From NCBI RefSeq assembly GCF_036170895.1, contig NZ_CP108036.1, forward strand, positions 7,909,501 through 7,973,500: DNA of 64,000 bases, given 5' to 3'. The translations under genes and the position numbers were made by a program. This stretch comes from Streptomyces erythrochromogenes (GTDB taxonomy: Bacteria > Actinomycetota > Actinomycetes > Streptomycetales > Streptomycetaceae). Under the pieces are notes generated by a model. It worked only from the letters and a program-made list of their open reading frames with translations. It searched no databases and was not told the origin of the DNA. This document shows, piece after piece, positions 1-8,753 of the stretch (its first letter is position 1; each line of letters begins with the position of its first letter).

Positions 1-908
1 ATCAGCTCGGGCCACAGCTCGGGGTCCCGGACGGCCAGCGCCACCTCCAGCTGCGTGCGCAGGACGGTGATGGGGCTGCGCAGTTCGTGGGAGGCGTCGG
101 CGATGAACTGACGCTGGCGGATGCCGGACGCCTCCAGCCGGTCCAGCGTGGCGTTCATGGTCTCGGCCAGCCGGGCGACCTCGTCACGGGTGGCGGGGAC
201 CGGCACCCGGCGGTGCAGGTCCCGGTCGGAGATCCCGGCGACCTCGGCGCGGATCGCCTCCACCGGCCGGAGCGCGTGCCCGGTGACCCGCCAGGTCACG
301 AGGACGACGGTGGCCAGGAGCAGCGGCATGCCGATCACGAGCGCGGCGGTGGTGGTGTCGTCCGCCGCGTCCGCGTCCCGCAGCGAGGCACCGGCGTAGA
401 CGGTGGCCGGGCCGTCCGGGGTCTGCGTGACGACCTGCACGACCCGCTGCCGGTGGTCGCCGTCGACCGGACGGACCCGCCAGGTGTGCATCCGGGTCCC
501 CGGCGTCCCGAGCGGCGCCGGCGGGAACGCGGGCACCCCGATGAGGTTCGGACTGGAGAACAGCACCCGCCCGTCCGCGCTCACCACCTGGACGAACTCG
601 ACCGCCCGGCCCGGCGGGCGGGCCCGGCCGAGCTTGCCCGTGGCGGCGAGCTGCGCCACGGTCTCGGCCTGCCGCCGCGCGTCGTTCTCCGCGTTGCGCA
701 GCAGATTGGCCTCCAGCAGCCCGAGCAGGGCGAACGAGGCCAGCGCCAGGGCCGCGGCCACCACCAGGCCCGCGCCCACGGTGGCCCGGGCCCGGACCGT
801 GGTGGGCCACAGCCGGCGCAGGGCCGGCCACCGGCCGAGGACGGCGCCCCGGAGCGAGCGCAGTCCCTCGCCCACGCGCCCGCGGGAGGGGCCGGCCGGT
901 TCAGCCAC
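1..908 (-). CDS. sensor histidine kinase, C-terminus beyond window edge (partial)
   Basis: Membrane sensor kinase, predicted to phosphorylate the response regulator encoded just upstream. About 302 residues are visible. There is a short basic N-terminus, a first membrane segment at about residues 38-58, an extracytoplasmic sensor region, a second membrane segment at about 183-203, a HAMP linker, and a DHp helix with the phospho-acceptor motif FIADASHELRSP at about 270. The ATP-binding domain lies outside the window. The GTG start is chosen because it overlaps the regulator's stop by 8 bases, which implies translational coupling. The frame is open to position 1. The OmpR-class pairing is certain; the stimulus is unknown. 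Confidence 0.88.
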   Translation of the reverse strand, partial: MAEPAGPSRGRVGEGLRSLRGAVLGRWPALRRLWPTTVRARATVGAGLVVAAALALASFALLGLLEANLLRNAENDARRQAETVAQLAATGKLGRARPPGRAVEFVQVVSADGRVLFSSPNLIGVPAFPPAPLGTPGTRMHTWRVRPVDGDHRQRVVQVVTQTPDGPATVYAGASLRDADAADDTTTAALVIGMPLLLATVVLVTWRVTGHALRPVEAIRAEVAGISDRDLHRRVPVPATRDEVARLAETMNATLDRLEASGIRQRQFIADASHELRSPITVLRTQLEVALAVRDPELWPEL

Positions 909-1578
909 CGTCGGCCGCCAGCCGGTATCCGGCTCCCCGTACGGTCTCCAGCGCTGCCCGGCCGAACGGGGCGTCGACCTTGCGGCGGACCGCGCTGACG
1001 TGGACCTCCACGACGTTGGGGTCGCCGTCGAAGGCGGTGTCCCACACCTGTTCCAGGATGTCCCGCTTGGAGACCACCTCGCCGGACCGGCGGCCCAGGT
1101 ACTCGAGTATCGCGAACTCCCTGGCGGTCAGCCGGACCTCCGTACCGCCACGGGAGCACGTGCGCCGCGCCGGATCGATCAGCAGGTCGCCGAACCGCAT
1201 CACCTGCGGCCGCCGGCCACCCGTACGCCGGCCGAGCGCGCGCAGTCGGGCGACCAGCACGAGATAGGAGAACGGCTTGGACAGGAAGTCGTCGGCGCCG
1301 GTGTCCAGGGCTTCCGCCTCGTCGTACTCGCCGTCCTTGGCGGTGAGCATCAGGATCCCCGACTCGTTGCCGGCCGCGCGCAGCTTCGCGCAGATCCGGT
1401 AGCCGTTCAGCCCGGGGAGCATGATGTCGAGGACGATCAGGTCGTAGTCGTGCTCGGTCGCCATCCACAGGCCCTGGGACCCGTCGTGGGCCACGTCCAC
1501 CGAGAACCCCTCGGACTGCAGGCCCCGCTGCAGGGCCACGGCGAGCCGCCGTTCGTCCTCCACCACCAGTACGCGCAT
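901..1578 (-). CDS. OmpR/PhoB-family response regulator
   Basis: Cytoplasmic DNA-binding regulator of 225 residues, the normal length. The receiver domain has the acidic pair ED at residues 7-8, phospho-acceptor Asp51 in VLDIMLPG, and Lys101 in LSKPF. The C-terminal winged helix (about 125-220) has the family patterns LTAREFAILEYL and VEVHVSAVRRK. It is the first gene of a regulator-kinase operon and diverges from the PepSY-like membrane protein gene. Four evenly phased TTCAG-like repeats lie in the shared upstream region and are the natural candidate for its binding site. Function as a transcription factor is secure; its regulon is inferred. Confidence 0.93.
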   Translation of the reverse strand: MRVLVVEDERRLAVALQRGLQSEGFSVDVAHDGSQGLWMATEHDYDLIVLDIMLPGLNGYRICAKLRAAGNESGILMLTAKDGEYDEAEALDTGADDFLSKPFSYLVLVARLRALGRRTGGRRPQVMRFGDLLIDPARRTCSRGGTEVRLTAREFAILEYLGRRSGEVVSKRDILEQVWDTAFDGDPNVVEVHVSAVRRKVDAPFGRAALETVRGAGYRLAADGG

Positions 1579-1623
1579 GCCGAACAGGATCGCAGGCCCG
1601 CGCGGTGCCCGGCTGAAGAGGTC

Positions 1624-1660
1624 TTCAGGTGGCTTCAGCTGGGCTTCAGCATCCCCTCAG
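1624..1660. promoter_or_regulatory. phased TTCAG direct repeats between divergent genes
   Basis: TTCAG occurs at 1624, 1634 and 1645, and CTCAG at 1656, giving steps of 10, 11 and 11 bases, one helical turn each. OmpR/PhoB-class regulators bind head-to-tail direct repeats at this spacing. The array lies between the regulator start (1578) and the PepSY-like gene (1714), so autoregulation plus control of the membrane protein is the simple reading. Binding itself is inferred. Confidence 0.55.
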
Positions 1661-1713
1661 CATGCTCTGGGGCGAGCCGGGCAGCGCGTCCGGCTGTCCG
1701 GAGGAGTAGCCGT

Positions 1714-2352
1714 ATGTCTGAATCCGTTCCGCCGCCGCCCGAGCAGCTGCCCGAGAACGCGCCGGCGACCGGCGCCCGCAAGCGCGTGGCGCTGTCCCGG
1801 CTGGTGCCCCGCAGCAAGCGCACCCGCTGGGCGGCGGCGGGCGCGGTCGTGGTGGTCGTGGGCGGTGGGCTCGCGGCCGCAGCCGTGGCCGAGCACCACC
1901 ACCACGACCGAGCCGACCGCGGTCCGCACACGATCCGCTTCGAACCCGGCCACGGGGGTGGGTTCAAGCGGGGGCCGCAGGGCGGGGCGCCCGACGACGA
2001 GCGTGCGCGGAAGGCACCCCGTGGCGAGGACGGTCCCGGGGTGCCCGAGCGGTTCCGCCACCCCGACGCCCCGGGGCTGCCCGGAGCGCCCGGCCGGTCC
2101 GAGCGGCGCGAGGGTTCCGGCAAGGGTGGCCAGGCGCCCGCGCCGCTCCCCTCCCTGTCCATCGGCGACGCGGCCGGCAAGGCCGCCGCGGCCGTGCCGG
2201 ACGGGAAGGTGGAGAGCCTGCGCGCGGTCGCCCAGGAGGGCGGGGGCGGCGCCTGGCTGGCCGTGGTCCTCGGCCCCGACGGCGTCCGGCACGCGGTCAC
2301 GGTGTCCGGCACGGACGGCACGATCACCGGGAACACCACCCTCGGCGGGTAG
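1714..2352 (+). CDS. single-pass membrane protein with C-terminal PepSY-like domain
   Basis: Protein of 212 residues. A cytoplasmic N-terminus of about 35 residues precedes one membrane helix (about 38-60: AGAVVVVVGGGLAAAAVA). A His-rich and then Gly/Pro/charged low-complexity linker follows. A C-terminal segment of about 65 residues, beginning at SIGDAAGKAAAAVPDG and containing VTVSGTDGTI, resembles the PepSY fold. The ATG start has a GGAGGAG ribosome site 8 bases upstream. In actinomycetes PepSY proteins often sit beside two-component systems, as here, so a role as target or modulator of the adjacent kinase is inferred, not shown. Confidence 0.75.
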   Translation: MSESVPPPPEQLPENAPATGARKRVALSRLVPRSKRTRWAAAGAVVVVVGGGLAAAAVAEHHHHDRADRGPHTIRFEPGHGGGFKRGPQGGAPDDERARKAPRGEDGPGVPERFRHPDAPGLPGAPGRSERREGSGKGGQAPAPLPSLSIGDAAGKAAAAVPDGKVESLRAVAQEGGGGAWLAVVLGPDGVRHAVTVSGTDGTITGNTTLGG

Positions 2353-2401
2353 TCGGTTGGTCGGGCAGCGGGGTGCCCGGGTGATGGGGAAGCCGCACGG
2401 C

Positions 2402-3667
2402 CTACGGGGCCATCGCGCGGCCCCCGATCCCGGGGGCCCCGTCGAGCTGGCCCTGCCACCAGGCGGCCATCCCGGCGCCGTCCATGGCCGCCCAGGCCGG
2501 AGTCCGCTCCACCTGGGCCCGGCCCAGTCGGCGGGCCAGCGCGACCAGTTCCCGGCCGGCGGCCCCGCGCGCCCGGTGGTAGCCGTCCAGCAGTTCCCCG
2601 AAGGACTCCGAGCGGCGCCAGCCGTCCGCGAGGGCGGTCGCGTCCTGGAGCGCCTTGGCCGCCCCGCTCGTGTTGTGCGGGCGTACGACGCTGGCGGCGT
2701 CCCCGGCGAGCAGCAGGCGCCCGCCGGCGGTGCGGGCCGCCTCCAGGTCGTAGATCGGCTGGACGAAGGTGTCCGCCGGGTCCGTCAGCGCGAGCGCCCG
2801 CCGCCAGTACGGGGGGAACTCACGCTCCAGCAACGCGTCGAGGTGCTCCGCCAGTCCGGGGGTCAGCGCGCCCGGCGGGAAGCTGGTGGGATCGTCGAGC
2901 CGCAGCTGTCCGTCCCGCGGGGGAGCGGCGTAGAGCACCCAGTTCACCCGGGGGCCGCCGGGACCGGGGATGCGGTAGACGACGCAGCTGCCGCCCGGGA
3001 AGCACACCGTGGTCACCGCCTCGGGCACCGGGTCCCCGGGGCCGCCGAGCTCGTCGAGGCGCGCCGCGTCGACGTTCCCGCGCCAGCACACGTACCCCGC
3101 GTAGTGCGGTCGCGCGTCCGCGCAGAGCGCCGCGCGCACCACCGACCGGTAGCCGTCCGCGCCGACGACCAGGTCGTAGCGCTCCACGGAACCGCTCGCG
3201 AGCCGCACCCGGGCGCGGTCACCCTCACCCTCACCCTCAGCTTCACCGGCTCCGGCCCCGGTTCCGGTTGCGGCGGCCTCGACGGCCGTCACCGTCTCGC
3301 CCTGCCGGTAGACGACGGTGTCGGGCACGGACTCCCGCAGGCCGCGCCAGAGCAGCCCCCAGTGGTAGGAGTGGAAGGGGAAGGGCTGCTGCCAGATCAG
3401 CCGCCCGCCGGCCCCCTCGGCGTCGTCCCGGACCACCCAGCGGCGCCGCTGGAGCGGATGCGCGGTGATCCCCGCCGGCAGGGCGCCGCTCGCGCGGAGT
3501 TCGACGGCCCGCTCGTCGTGCACGCACAGCCCCACGCCCCGGTCCTCCAGCCGGCCGCGCGTACGCTCCAGGACCGTCACCTGCCCGGCACCCGCCCGTG
3601 CCACCGCCGTGGCGACCGCGCAGCCCGCGATGCTCCCGCCGATCACCGCAACCGTTCCGCCCCGCAC
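2402..3667 (-). CDS. FAD-dependent monooxygenase (aromatic hydroxylase-like)
   Basis: Predicted flavoprotein of 421 residues. The N-terminal Rossmann motif VIGGSIAGCAVA binds the FAD ADP moiety and is followed by an acidic/Arg turn (VLERT). A mid-domain motif LVVGADGYRSVVR matches the DG motif of the class A flavoprotein hydroxylases. LLLAGDAASVVRPHNTSGAA near the C-terminus is the GD motif contacting FAD ribitol. The GTG start at 3667 has a well-placed AGGAGG; longer in-frame starts would add an unlikely Arg/Ser-rich tail. A Glu/Gly-rich insert (around residues 153-165) is probably a surface loop. The substrate is unknown, and no biosynthetic partners are adjacent. Confidence 0.85.
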   Translation of the reverse strand: MRGGTVAVIGGSIAGCAVATAVARAGAGQVTVLERTRGRLEDRGVGLCVHDERAVELRASGALPAGITAHPLQRRRWVVRDDAEGAGGRLIWQQPFPFHSYHWGLLWRGLRESVPDTVVYRQGETVTAVEAAATGTGAGAGEAEGEGEGDRARVRLASGSVERYDLVVGADGYRSVVRAALCADARPHYAGYVCWRGNVDAARLDELGGPGDPVPEAVTTVCFPGGSCVVYRIPGPGGPRVNWVLYAAPPRDGQLRLDDPTSFPPGALTPGLAEHLDALLEREFPPYWRRALALTDPADTFVQPIYDLEAARTAGGRLLLAGDAASVVRPHNTSGAAKALQDATALADGWRRSESFGELLDGYHRARGAAGRELVALARRLGRAQVERTPAWAAMDGAGMAAWWQGQLDGAPGIGGRAMAP

Positions 3668-3803
3668 AACCGCCTCCTGAACGCCTGCTGCCGGTTTCCT
3701 GCTGCTTGTCGCTGCCGCCGAACGACACCGCCCGTGCCCCGCGTCGGGCCGTCCGCAGGCCGACCACGTTGTTGCATCCCCCGCCATGCCGTACCCGATG
3801 CGT

Positions 3804-5735
3804 TCACCGGCCCGCAGGTGCCGGCGCGGGCGCCGGGGGAGTGGGCTGCGGCGACCCCTGGAGGGCCTGCGCGGTCAGCACCACCAGCGCGTCCGTCCAG
3901 CCCAGGGGCGCGACGGAGGACGGCAGCCCGGCCCCGTTCACCGTTTCGGGGAGCTCGCCGAGCCCGTTGCGCTTGGACAGCACCCAGTCGAGCACCCGGT
4001 CCGCCTTCGCCTGCTCACCCGTGCCCGCCCAGGCCAGGGCGAAGAAGGAGGTGCTGGCCGTCCAGGCGTACGATCCCCAGCTGAAATCCGGGTCGTTGCC
4101 GGGCGAGACGCCGCCGTTGGGCAGCAGCAGCGCCCGGTGGGTGGAGTCCAGCGCCTCCCCGAGGCCGGGCGGGGCGGTGTTGAACGGGGGCGCCATGAAC
4201 GCCACCGCGCTGTCGCGGCCGTGCTTGCCGTCGACGGTGCGCTGGTAGCCCAACGGGGCGAAGGAGGCGGCGATCCCGGCGGAGAGCCGCCGCGACGCGG
4301 CCGCCCAGCGCTCCGCGTCCCCGCCCGAGCCCAGCCGGGCGGCCAGATCCGCCGAGGCGTTCAGCCCGGCCAGCAGGGGAGCGGCGGTGCCGATGTTCGC
4401 GGTCGCCGTGTCCAGCTCCCAGTAGTCCGGGGAGGCCGGAGGCAGCCCGTCCGGGCCGAGCGAGCGCGCGGCGAAGTCGGCCGCGGCCCGGACCATCGGG
4501 TAGAGCTCGCGCAGCCGTTCGTCGCGTCCGGCGGCCGGCGCGGCCCGGTACCACTGCCACGTCGCCCACGGCACCCAGCCGTTGCCGTCCAACTGCCACT
4601 TCCGCGCATCCGGCGGTCCGCTGCCGTCCAGCGTGGTGCGGGCCTCCCAGGTCCCGTCGGCCCGCTGGGTGCGCGCGTCGTACTCCAGGATCCGGTACGC
4701 CTCCTCGTCGTGCCCGGTCACCGCGAACGCGGCCGCGGCGAACGCACCGTCCCGGGGCCACGAGTACTTCCAGGGCGGCGACCACCCCGCGGCGAAGGCC
4801 CCGTTGGGCTTCAGCAGCGCCCGCATCGACAGCAGGGAGCGCTCCACGGCGGCCCGCTGCTCCGTGCCGGCCCCCGGCACACTGCCCCCGGCCAGCCAGG
4901 CGCGGCTCTCCTCGATCTGCGCCAGCGCGCCCGGGTCGTCCGCCTCGACCACGGCCGACTCCGCGGCCCCGTCGGGCAGGTACCGCCAGCGGCCGGAGGG
5001 CAGTCGGAGCACGTTGCTCCCGTCGACGTACGAGGCTCCGACCGCGAAGGACGGCAGGACCGCCTCGGTGGCCACCGCGTTGCTCAGCAGGCCCGCGGTA
5101 CGGGCCGCGAGTGCCCAGGCGGGTACGTAGCACGGCTCGGTCTCCCCGCACCGCTCGCCGCCGGTGGGGTTGACGTGGAAGGCCAGCCGGCCGGAGTCGT
5201 AGGCGTGCCAGCCGCCCCAGTACGCACGGTCGTAGTTCCAGCTGGTGAGCGAGCCGGGTACGTCCTGCTGCGTGCCGTACCAGGCGACCGGCTTGTTCTC
5301 CGCGGTCGTGGCCTGGACGAAGAGGTAGTAGGTACTGCCCGCGGTGACGTCGGCGTCCCCGAGCGGGAACTCCACCCAGCCGGCCCCGGCGCCGCCGAGG
5401 GCGGCGAGGTCCAGGGTGGCCGAGGCGATCGCCGAACCCGCGTCCGAGCGCACCCGGCGGACCTGGGCGGTCACCGTCCCCGTCGCGGCCCCGCTGCCCA
5501 GCCAGACGCTCACCCGGGACAGCCGGGCAGCGTCCACCGTGAACTCCTGGGCGGCCGCGTGGCCCGTGGCCTTCACATCGAAGAGCGCGCTCTCGTGGCG
5601 CACCTGCCCGTCGTACGGCACGGCGGCCGCGGCCGCGGCGTCGGGCAGCACGGCCGGAACACCGGGCAGCACGGCCGGAACACCGGTCAGGGCCAGGGAG
5701 AGCAGGGCGGGCAGTACGGTCCTCGCGAACGCCAT
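3804..5735 (-). CDS. secreted GH15-like glycoside hydrolase (glucoamylase-type fold)
   Basis: Exported protein of 643 residues. It has a signal peptide (MAFARTVLPALLSLALTG), then a short slip repeat in which AVLPGVP is partly duplicated just before the likely cleavage region. A beta-rich N-terminal domain (about 40-200) is followed by an alpha/alpha-barrel with the pattern KYSWPRDGAFAAAAFAVTGHDEEA, typical of GH15/glucoamylase-related enzymes. It ends in a Pro/Ala tail. The ATG start has a strong GGAGGAAGGG site. Hydrolysis of an alpha-glucan or other glycan outside the cell is expected from the family, but the exact substrate cannot be read from the sequence. It is probably monocistronic. 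Confidence 0.8.
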   Translation of the reverse strand: MAFARTVLPALLSLALTGVPAVLPGVPAVLPDAAAAAAVPYDGQVRHESALFDVKATGHAAAQEFTVDAARLSRVSVWLGSGAATGTVTAQVRRVRSDAGSAIASATLDLAALGGAGAGWVEFPLGDADVTAGSTYYLFVQATTAENKPVAWYGTQQDVPGSLTSWNYDRAYWGGWHAYDSGRLAFHVNPTGGERCGETEPCYVPAWALAARTAGLLSNAVATEAVLPSFAVGASYVDGSNVLRLPSGRWRYLPDGAAESAVVEADDPGALAQIEESRAWLAGGSVPGAGTEQRAAVERSLLSMRALLKPNGAFAAGWSPPWKYSWPRDGAFAAAAFAVTGHDEEAYRILEYDARTQRADGTWEARTTLDGSGPPDARKWQLDGNGWVPWATWQWYRAAPAAGRDERLRELYPMVRAAADFAARSLGPDGLPPASPDYWELDTATANIGTAAPLLAGLNASADLAARLGSGGDAERWAAASRRLSAGIAASFAPLGYQRTVDGKHGRDSAVAFMAPPFNTAPPGLGEALDSTHRALLLPNGGVSPGNDPDFSWGSYAWTASTSFFALAWAGTGEQAKADRVLDWVLSKRNGLGELPETVNGAGLPSSVAPLGWTDALVVLTAQALQGSPQPTPPAPAPAPAGR

Positions 5736-6072
5736 GCGGATACGGCCCTTCCTCCTCGACGGGCGCGCGGGCGGAGGGTGCCCGGCGCCGAATGCCGGAC
5801 CCACCATGCAGGCAACCGGCCCCGGGGCGGGCAGAGTCCGCACGTGTCCCACCGGATCGGGTCAGGGAGCCATCCGATCGGGGGCGTGCGCGGGGGGCCG
5901 GGGGCGCGCGCAGAAGCGAATGCGCTTCGTTTCCGGGATTTCCGGGGACCGGCTTGCACGATCGGGCTCGTTTTCCGATGGGGTGGTGATTGGGAGCGCC
6001 CGGCGCTCCACGGCCGCTGGTGCGGGGGCAGGCGGCCGGTTACGCACAACCCACCGGAAGGTTCGCTCCGAC

Positions 6073-6297
6073 GTGAATGTCGCCGAGACGCTCGCCCTCG
6101 CGCTGTTAGTCACCACCGTGGTCAGCGTTGTCGTGATCGATGTGTTCCGGGCGCGCATGCGCCTGCCGGGCCCCGGGGCGGAGAGAGGAAACGGCGAGCC
6201 ATCCGACGGCCGCCCACCAACCGTCCCCGCGGCCCGCCACCGTCAAGTCTCCGCCACCCCGACGGGCGGCGATGAACAGTTGTGGGGGAGCGTATGA
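6073..6297 (+). CDS. small single-pass membrane protein, first gene of sigma-factor operon
   Basis: Short frame of 74 residues starting with GTG. One hydrophobic N-terminal helix (ETLALALLVTTVVSVVVIDVF, about residues 5-24) is followed by a polar Pro/Gly/Ser-rich tail. Its stop overlaps the start of the ECF sigma gene as ATGA, which is the main evidence that it is translated. I do not recognise a family. By position it could be a membrane-held partner of the sigma factor, although it lacks the zinc-binding or ASD motifs of known anti-sigma factors. A longer upstream extension of the frame is possible, but it has no better ribosome site. Confidence 0.5.
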   Translation: MNVAETLALALLVTTVVSVVVIDVFRARMRLPGPGAERGNGEPSDGRPPTVPAARHRQVSATPTGGDEQLWGSV

Positions 6298-6872
6298 ACG
6301 AAGGAGAATTCGACCCATCAGGAGATCGTGCGGTCTCCAGTGAACTGGCCGGCGTGCTGCCGGTGGAGTTCACGGCTTTCCACTCCCAGCAGCACCGCGC
6401 CTATCTGCGCTACGCCCACCTGCAGCTGGGAAACCCCAAGGACGCCGAAGAAGTCGTCGACGACGTGTTCACCTTCCTGCTGAAGGTGTGGCGCCAGGCG
6501 CTGAAGGAGGCGAGCCTGCACGGCTTCGCCTGGGCCGTACTGCGCGAACACGTCGAGCGGCGGCTGGCCGTTCTGGGCCGGCAGGTGGCCATGGTCGAGA
6601 CGGCCTGGTTCGCCGCACTGCGCCGCTCCTCCCGGGAACGGCTGGAGCTGCTGGAGTCGAAACTCGGGCTGTACGCGGCGATCGCGGGCCTGTCCGAGCG
6701 GCAGTACGACGTGGTGCTGCTCGCCTTCCTGCTGGGCAACGACTGCGACACGGTCGCCCGGATGATGGGGATCTCCCCCGCCACCGTCCGATCGCACATC
6801 CGCGGCGCACGCCGAACCCTGTCCCGCAAACTCGGGGTGGACTGGATCCCCGGAGAGGAGAAGGACCAGTGA
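6294..6872 (+). CDS. ECF-type RNA polymerase sigma factor
   Basis: Sigma-70 family protein of 192 residues with regions 2 and 4 only. Region 2 is the helical stretch around EFTAFHSQQHRAYLRYAHLQ and DAEEVVDDVFTFLLKVW (about 25-75). Region 4 is LSERQYDVVLLAFLLGN through the helix-turn-helix MMGISPATVRSHIRGARR (about 128-180). The ATG start at 6294 has GGGGGAG upstream and overlaps the preceding stop (ATGA). Its own stop overlaps the next start (GTGA). No classical anti-sigma gene is adjacent; the candidate partners are the small membrane protein upstream and the IclR-type fusion downstream. Confidence 0.88.
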   Translation: MNEGEFDPSGDRAVSSELAGVLPVEFTAFHSQQHRAYLRYAHLQLGNPKDAEEVVDDVFTFLLKVWRQALKEASLHGFAWAVLREHVERRLAVLGRQVAMVETAWFAALRRSSRERLELLESKLGLYAAIAGLSERQYDVVLLAFLLGNDCDTVARMMGISPATVRSHIRGARRTLSRKLGVDWIPGEEKDQ

Positions 6873-8575
6873 GCGACATGCCACGCCACCGCGACATGCC
6901 GCTGTGTGAACTGGACGCGTCCCTGGCGGACGCGACGGTCCTCGCGGAGGAGTACGCCGGATACGACGAGGGCGCGGCCCGGCGCCGCATCGCCCGCCGG
7001 ATCGCCGCGGACCGGGCCCGCGCGGCGACCGGAACCGCCACGGCCGGCGCGGCCGCGGCCGCGCGCGGACGGGCCGCCCCGGCCGAGACCGACGAGCTGG
7101 TCCTCGACGCCGCCTGCCACGTGCGGGCAGCCCGCGGCCTGGACGACCTCACCTGGTGCCTCGTGGAGAGCCGGGACTTCGCCGAACTCGCCCTGGCCGT
7201 CGACTCCTGGCCCCACGGCATGGACTCGGCGCTGCTCTTCGGCTGCCTGCTCCACCTCGCCGACCGGACGGAGGGAGCGCAGTTCTGGTTCCAGTACGCG
7301 GCCGGAGCGGGCTCGCAGACCGCGGCCCGCTGCCTCTACCTCCACCACCTGTCGCGCGCCGAGGTCGCGACCGCCCGGTACTGGAAACGCCAGGCCCACG
7401 TCCTGCCGCCCGACGAACACCTGCCGCCCCTGCCGCAGATCCCGCACGACCTCGAAGAGGCCCTCGGGGCCTCCGTCATCTGGACGTCCCCGCCCATCAC
7501 CACCCAGGACCTCACCTCCCTGACCGGCGGACCGGGCGGGTCCGCCAGGCCGCCGCTACGGCTCCCGGCACGACTGCGGCAGGCGCTCATGGCACGCCCC
7601 CGCAAGGAGCACCCCGACCTGGGGGAGGTCTTCACGCCCGGGCCGCAGGTCGCCGTGGCCGTCGCGCAGAACGCCCGGCTCAACCCCCTTCACCTCACGG
7701 AGCAGGCGAACGGGTGGGCACTCGAAGCGCTGAAGCAGCCGCAGTTGACCCATGCGGCCCGGACGTCCCCCGAGGGACGGACGGCCCCGGCAGCGCTCGA
7801 ATCCGTCCACCAGGCGCTGCGCGTCCTGGAAGTCGTCAACCGCCACTCGGGCGGGGTGAACCTGACACAGATCGCCCGTGAGACGAAGCTGCCGCAACTG
7901 GTCCTCGCCCGGGCCGTGGAGCAGCTGATCCGCGCCAATCTCCTCGCGCCGATCGGACCGGACGCCTACGTCGCCGGCCACGCCCTCCTGCTGAGCGAGA
8001 CGGACGGCGCGGAGGGCCGCGGGCACCTGCGCGAGACGCTGGCCTGGGTGCGGGACGCCGTCGGAGCCGCCGTCTACGTCGCCCGCTACACCGACGGCGA
8101 GGTGGCCATCACCCAGTACGCGGACGGTCCGGCCGCACCCGCCGTCGAGGAGTGGGTCGACTTCCGCGCCGCCGCCCACGCCTCCGCGGTGGGCAAGGCG
8201 CTGCTGGCCCAACTCGACCACGACCACCGGCGGGACCACCTGTCGCGCCACCGGCTCACCCCCTTCACCACCCACACCCTCACCAGCCGGCAGGTCCTCT
8301 TCCGGCAACTCGACGACCGCCCGCCCAACACGCCCCTCCTCGACCTCCAGGAGTACGCCCTCGGCACGGTGTGCGCGGCGGTGCCGATCACCGCCGGCCC
8401 CAACCCGGAATGCGTGGCCCTGTCCATCCCGGTCCCCGATCCGGGCCGGCTGAAGCAGGCCGCCCGGATCCTGCAGAGCGAGGCGGCCGCGGTCTTACTC
8501 GCGCTGATCGTCGCCGGCAGCACCCGCCCCACGGCCCGCAGGCCGGAGGACACCATCCTGTCCACCTCAGCCTAG
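6869..8575 (+). CDS. IclR-type regulator with long N-terminal helical domain
   Basis: Protein of 568 residues, about twice the usual IclR length. Residues 1-250 are Ala/Arg-rich and helical, with repeat-like stretches (FAELALAVDSWPHGMDSALL, GAQFWFQYAAGAGSQTAARC) that recall tetratricopeptide or Sel1 helices. The winged helix-turn-helix lies at about 310-365 (ALRVLEVVNRHSGG, IARETKLPQLVLARAVEQL). The C-terminal ligand domain has the IclR pattern AAAHASAVGKALLAQL and ends near 550. The GTG start overlaps the sigma stop by 4 bases, so the two are co-translated. Pairing such a fusion with an ECF sigma suggests joint control, possibly sensing of a small molecule. This is inference. Confidence 0.78.
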   Translation: MSDMPRHRDMPLCELDASLADATVLAEEYAGYDEGAARRRIARRIAADRARAATGTATAGAAAAARGRAAPAETDELVLDAACHVRAARGLDDLTWCLVESRDFAELALAVDSWPHGMDSALLFGCLLHLADRTEGAQFWFQYAAGAGSQTAARCLYLHHLSRAEVATARYWKRQAHVLPPDEHLPPLPQIPHDLEEALGASVIWTSPPITTQDLTSLTGGPGGSARPPLRLPARLRQALMARPRKEHPDLGEVFTPGPQVAVAVAQNARLNPLHLTEQANGWALEALKQPQLTHAARTSPEGRTAPAALESVHQALRVLEVVNRHSGGVNLTQIARETKLPQLVLARAVEQLIRANLLAPIGPDAYVAGHALLLSETDGAEGRGHLRETLAWVRDAVGAAVYVARYTDGEVAITQYADGPAAPAVEEWVDFRAAAHASAVGKALLAQLDHDHRRDHLSRHRLTPFTTHTLTSRQVLFRQLDDRPPNTPLLDLQEYALGTVCAAVPITAGPNPECVALSIPVPDPGRLKQAARILQSEAAAVLLALIVAGSTRPTARRPEDTILSTSA

Positions 8576-8753
8576 GAAGGATCCACCGCCCGACGCGGGC
8601 CAGGACTCCGGCCGGGTCCTGGCCCCGCGTGGTTCGAGACCGGGCCGCGGCAGCGGAGGCGGAGGTACGCGCGCCTGCGGCGTCCTCGGCGCCCGGCGGT
8701 CGTGCGGAGAGGCCCAGGACCCGGGCCGGTGCCGGCACCGACAACACACCGGC

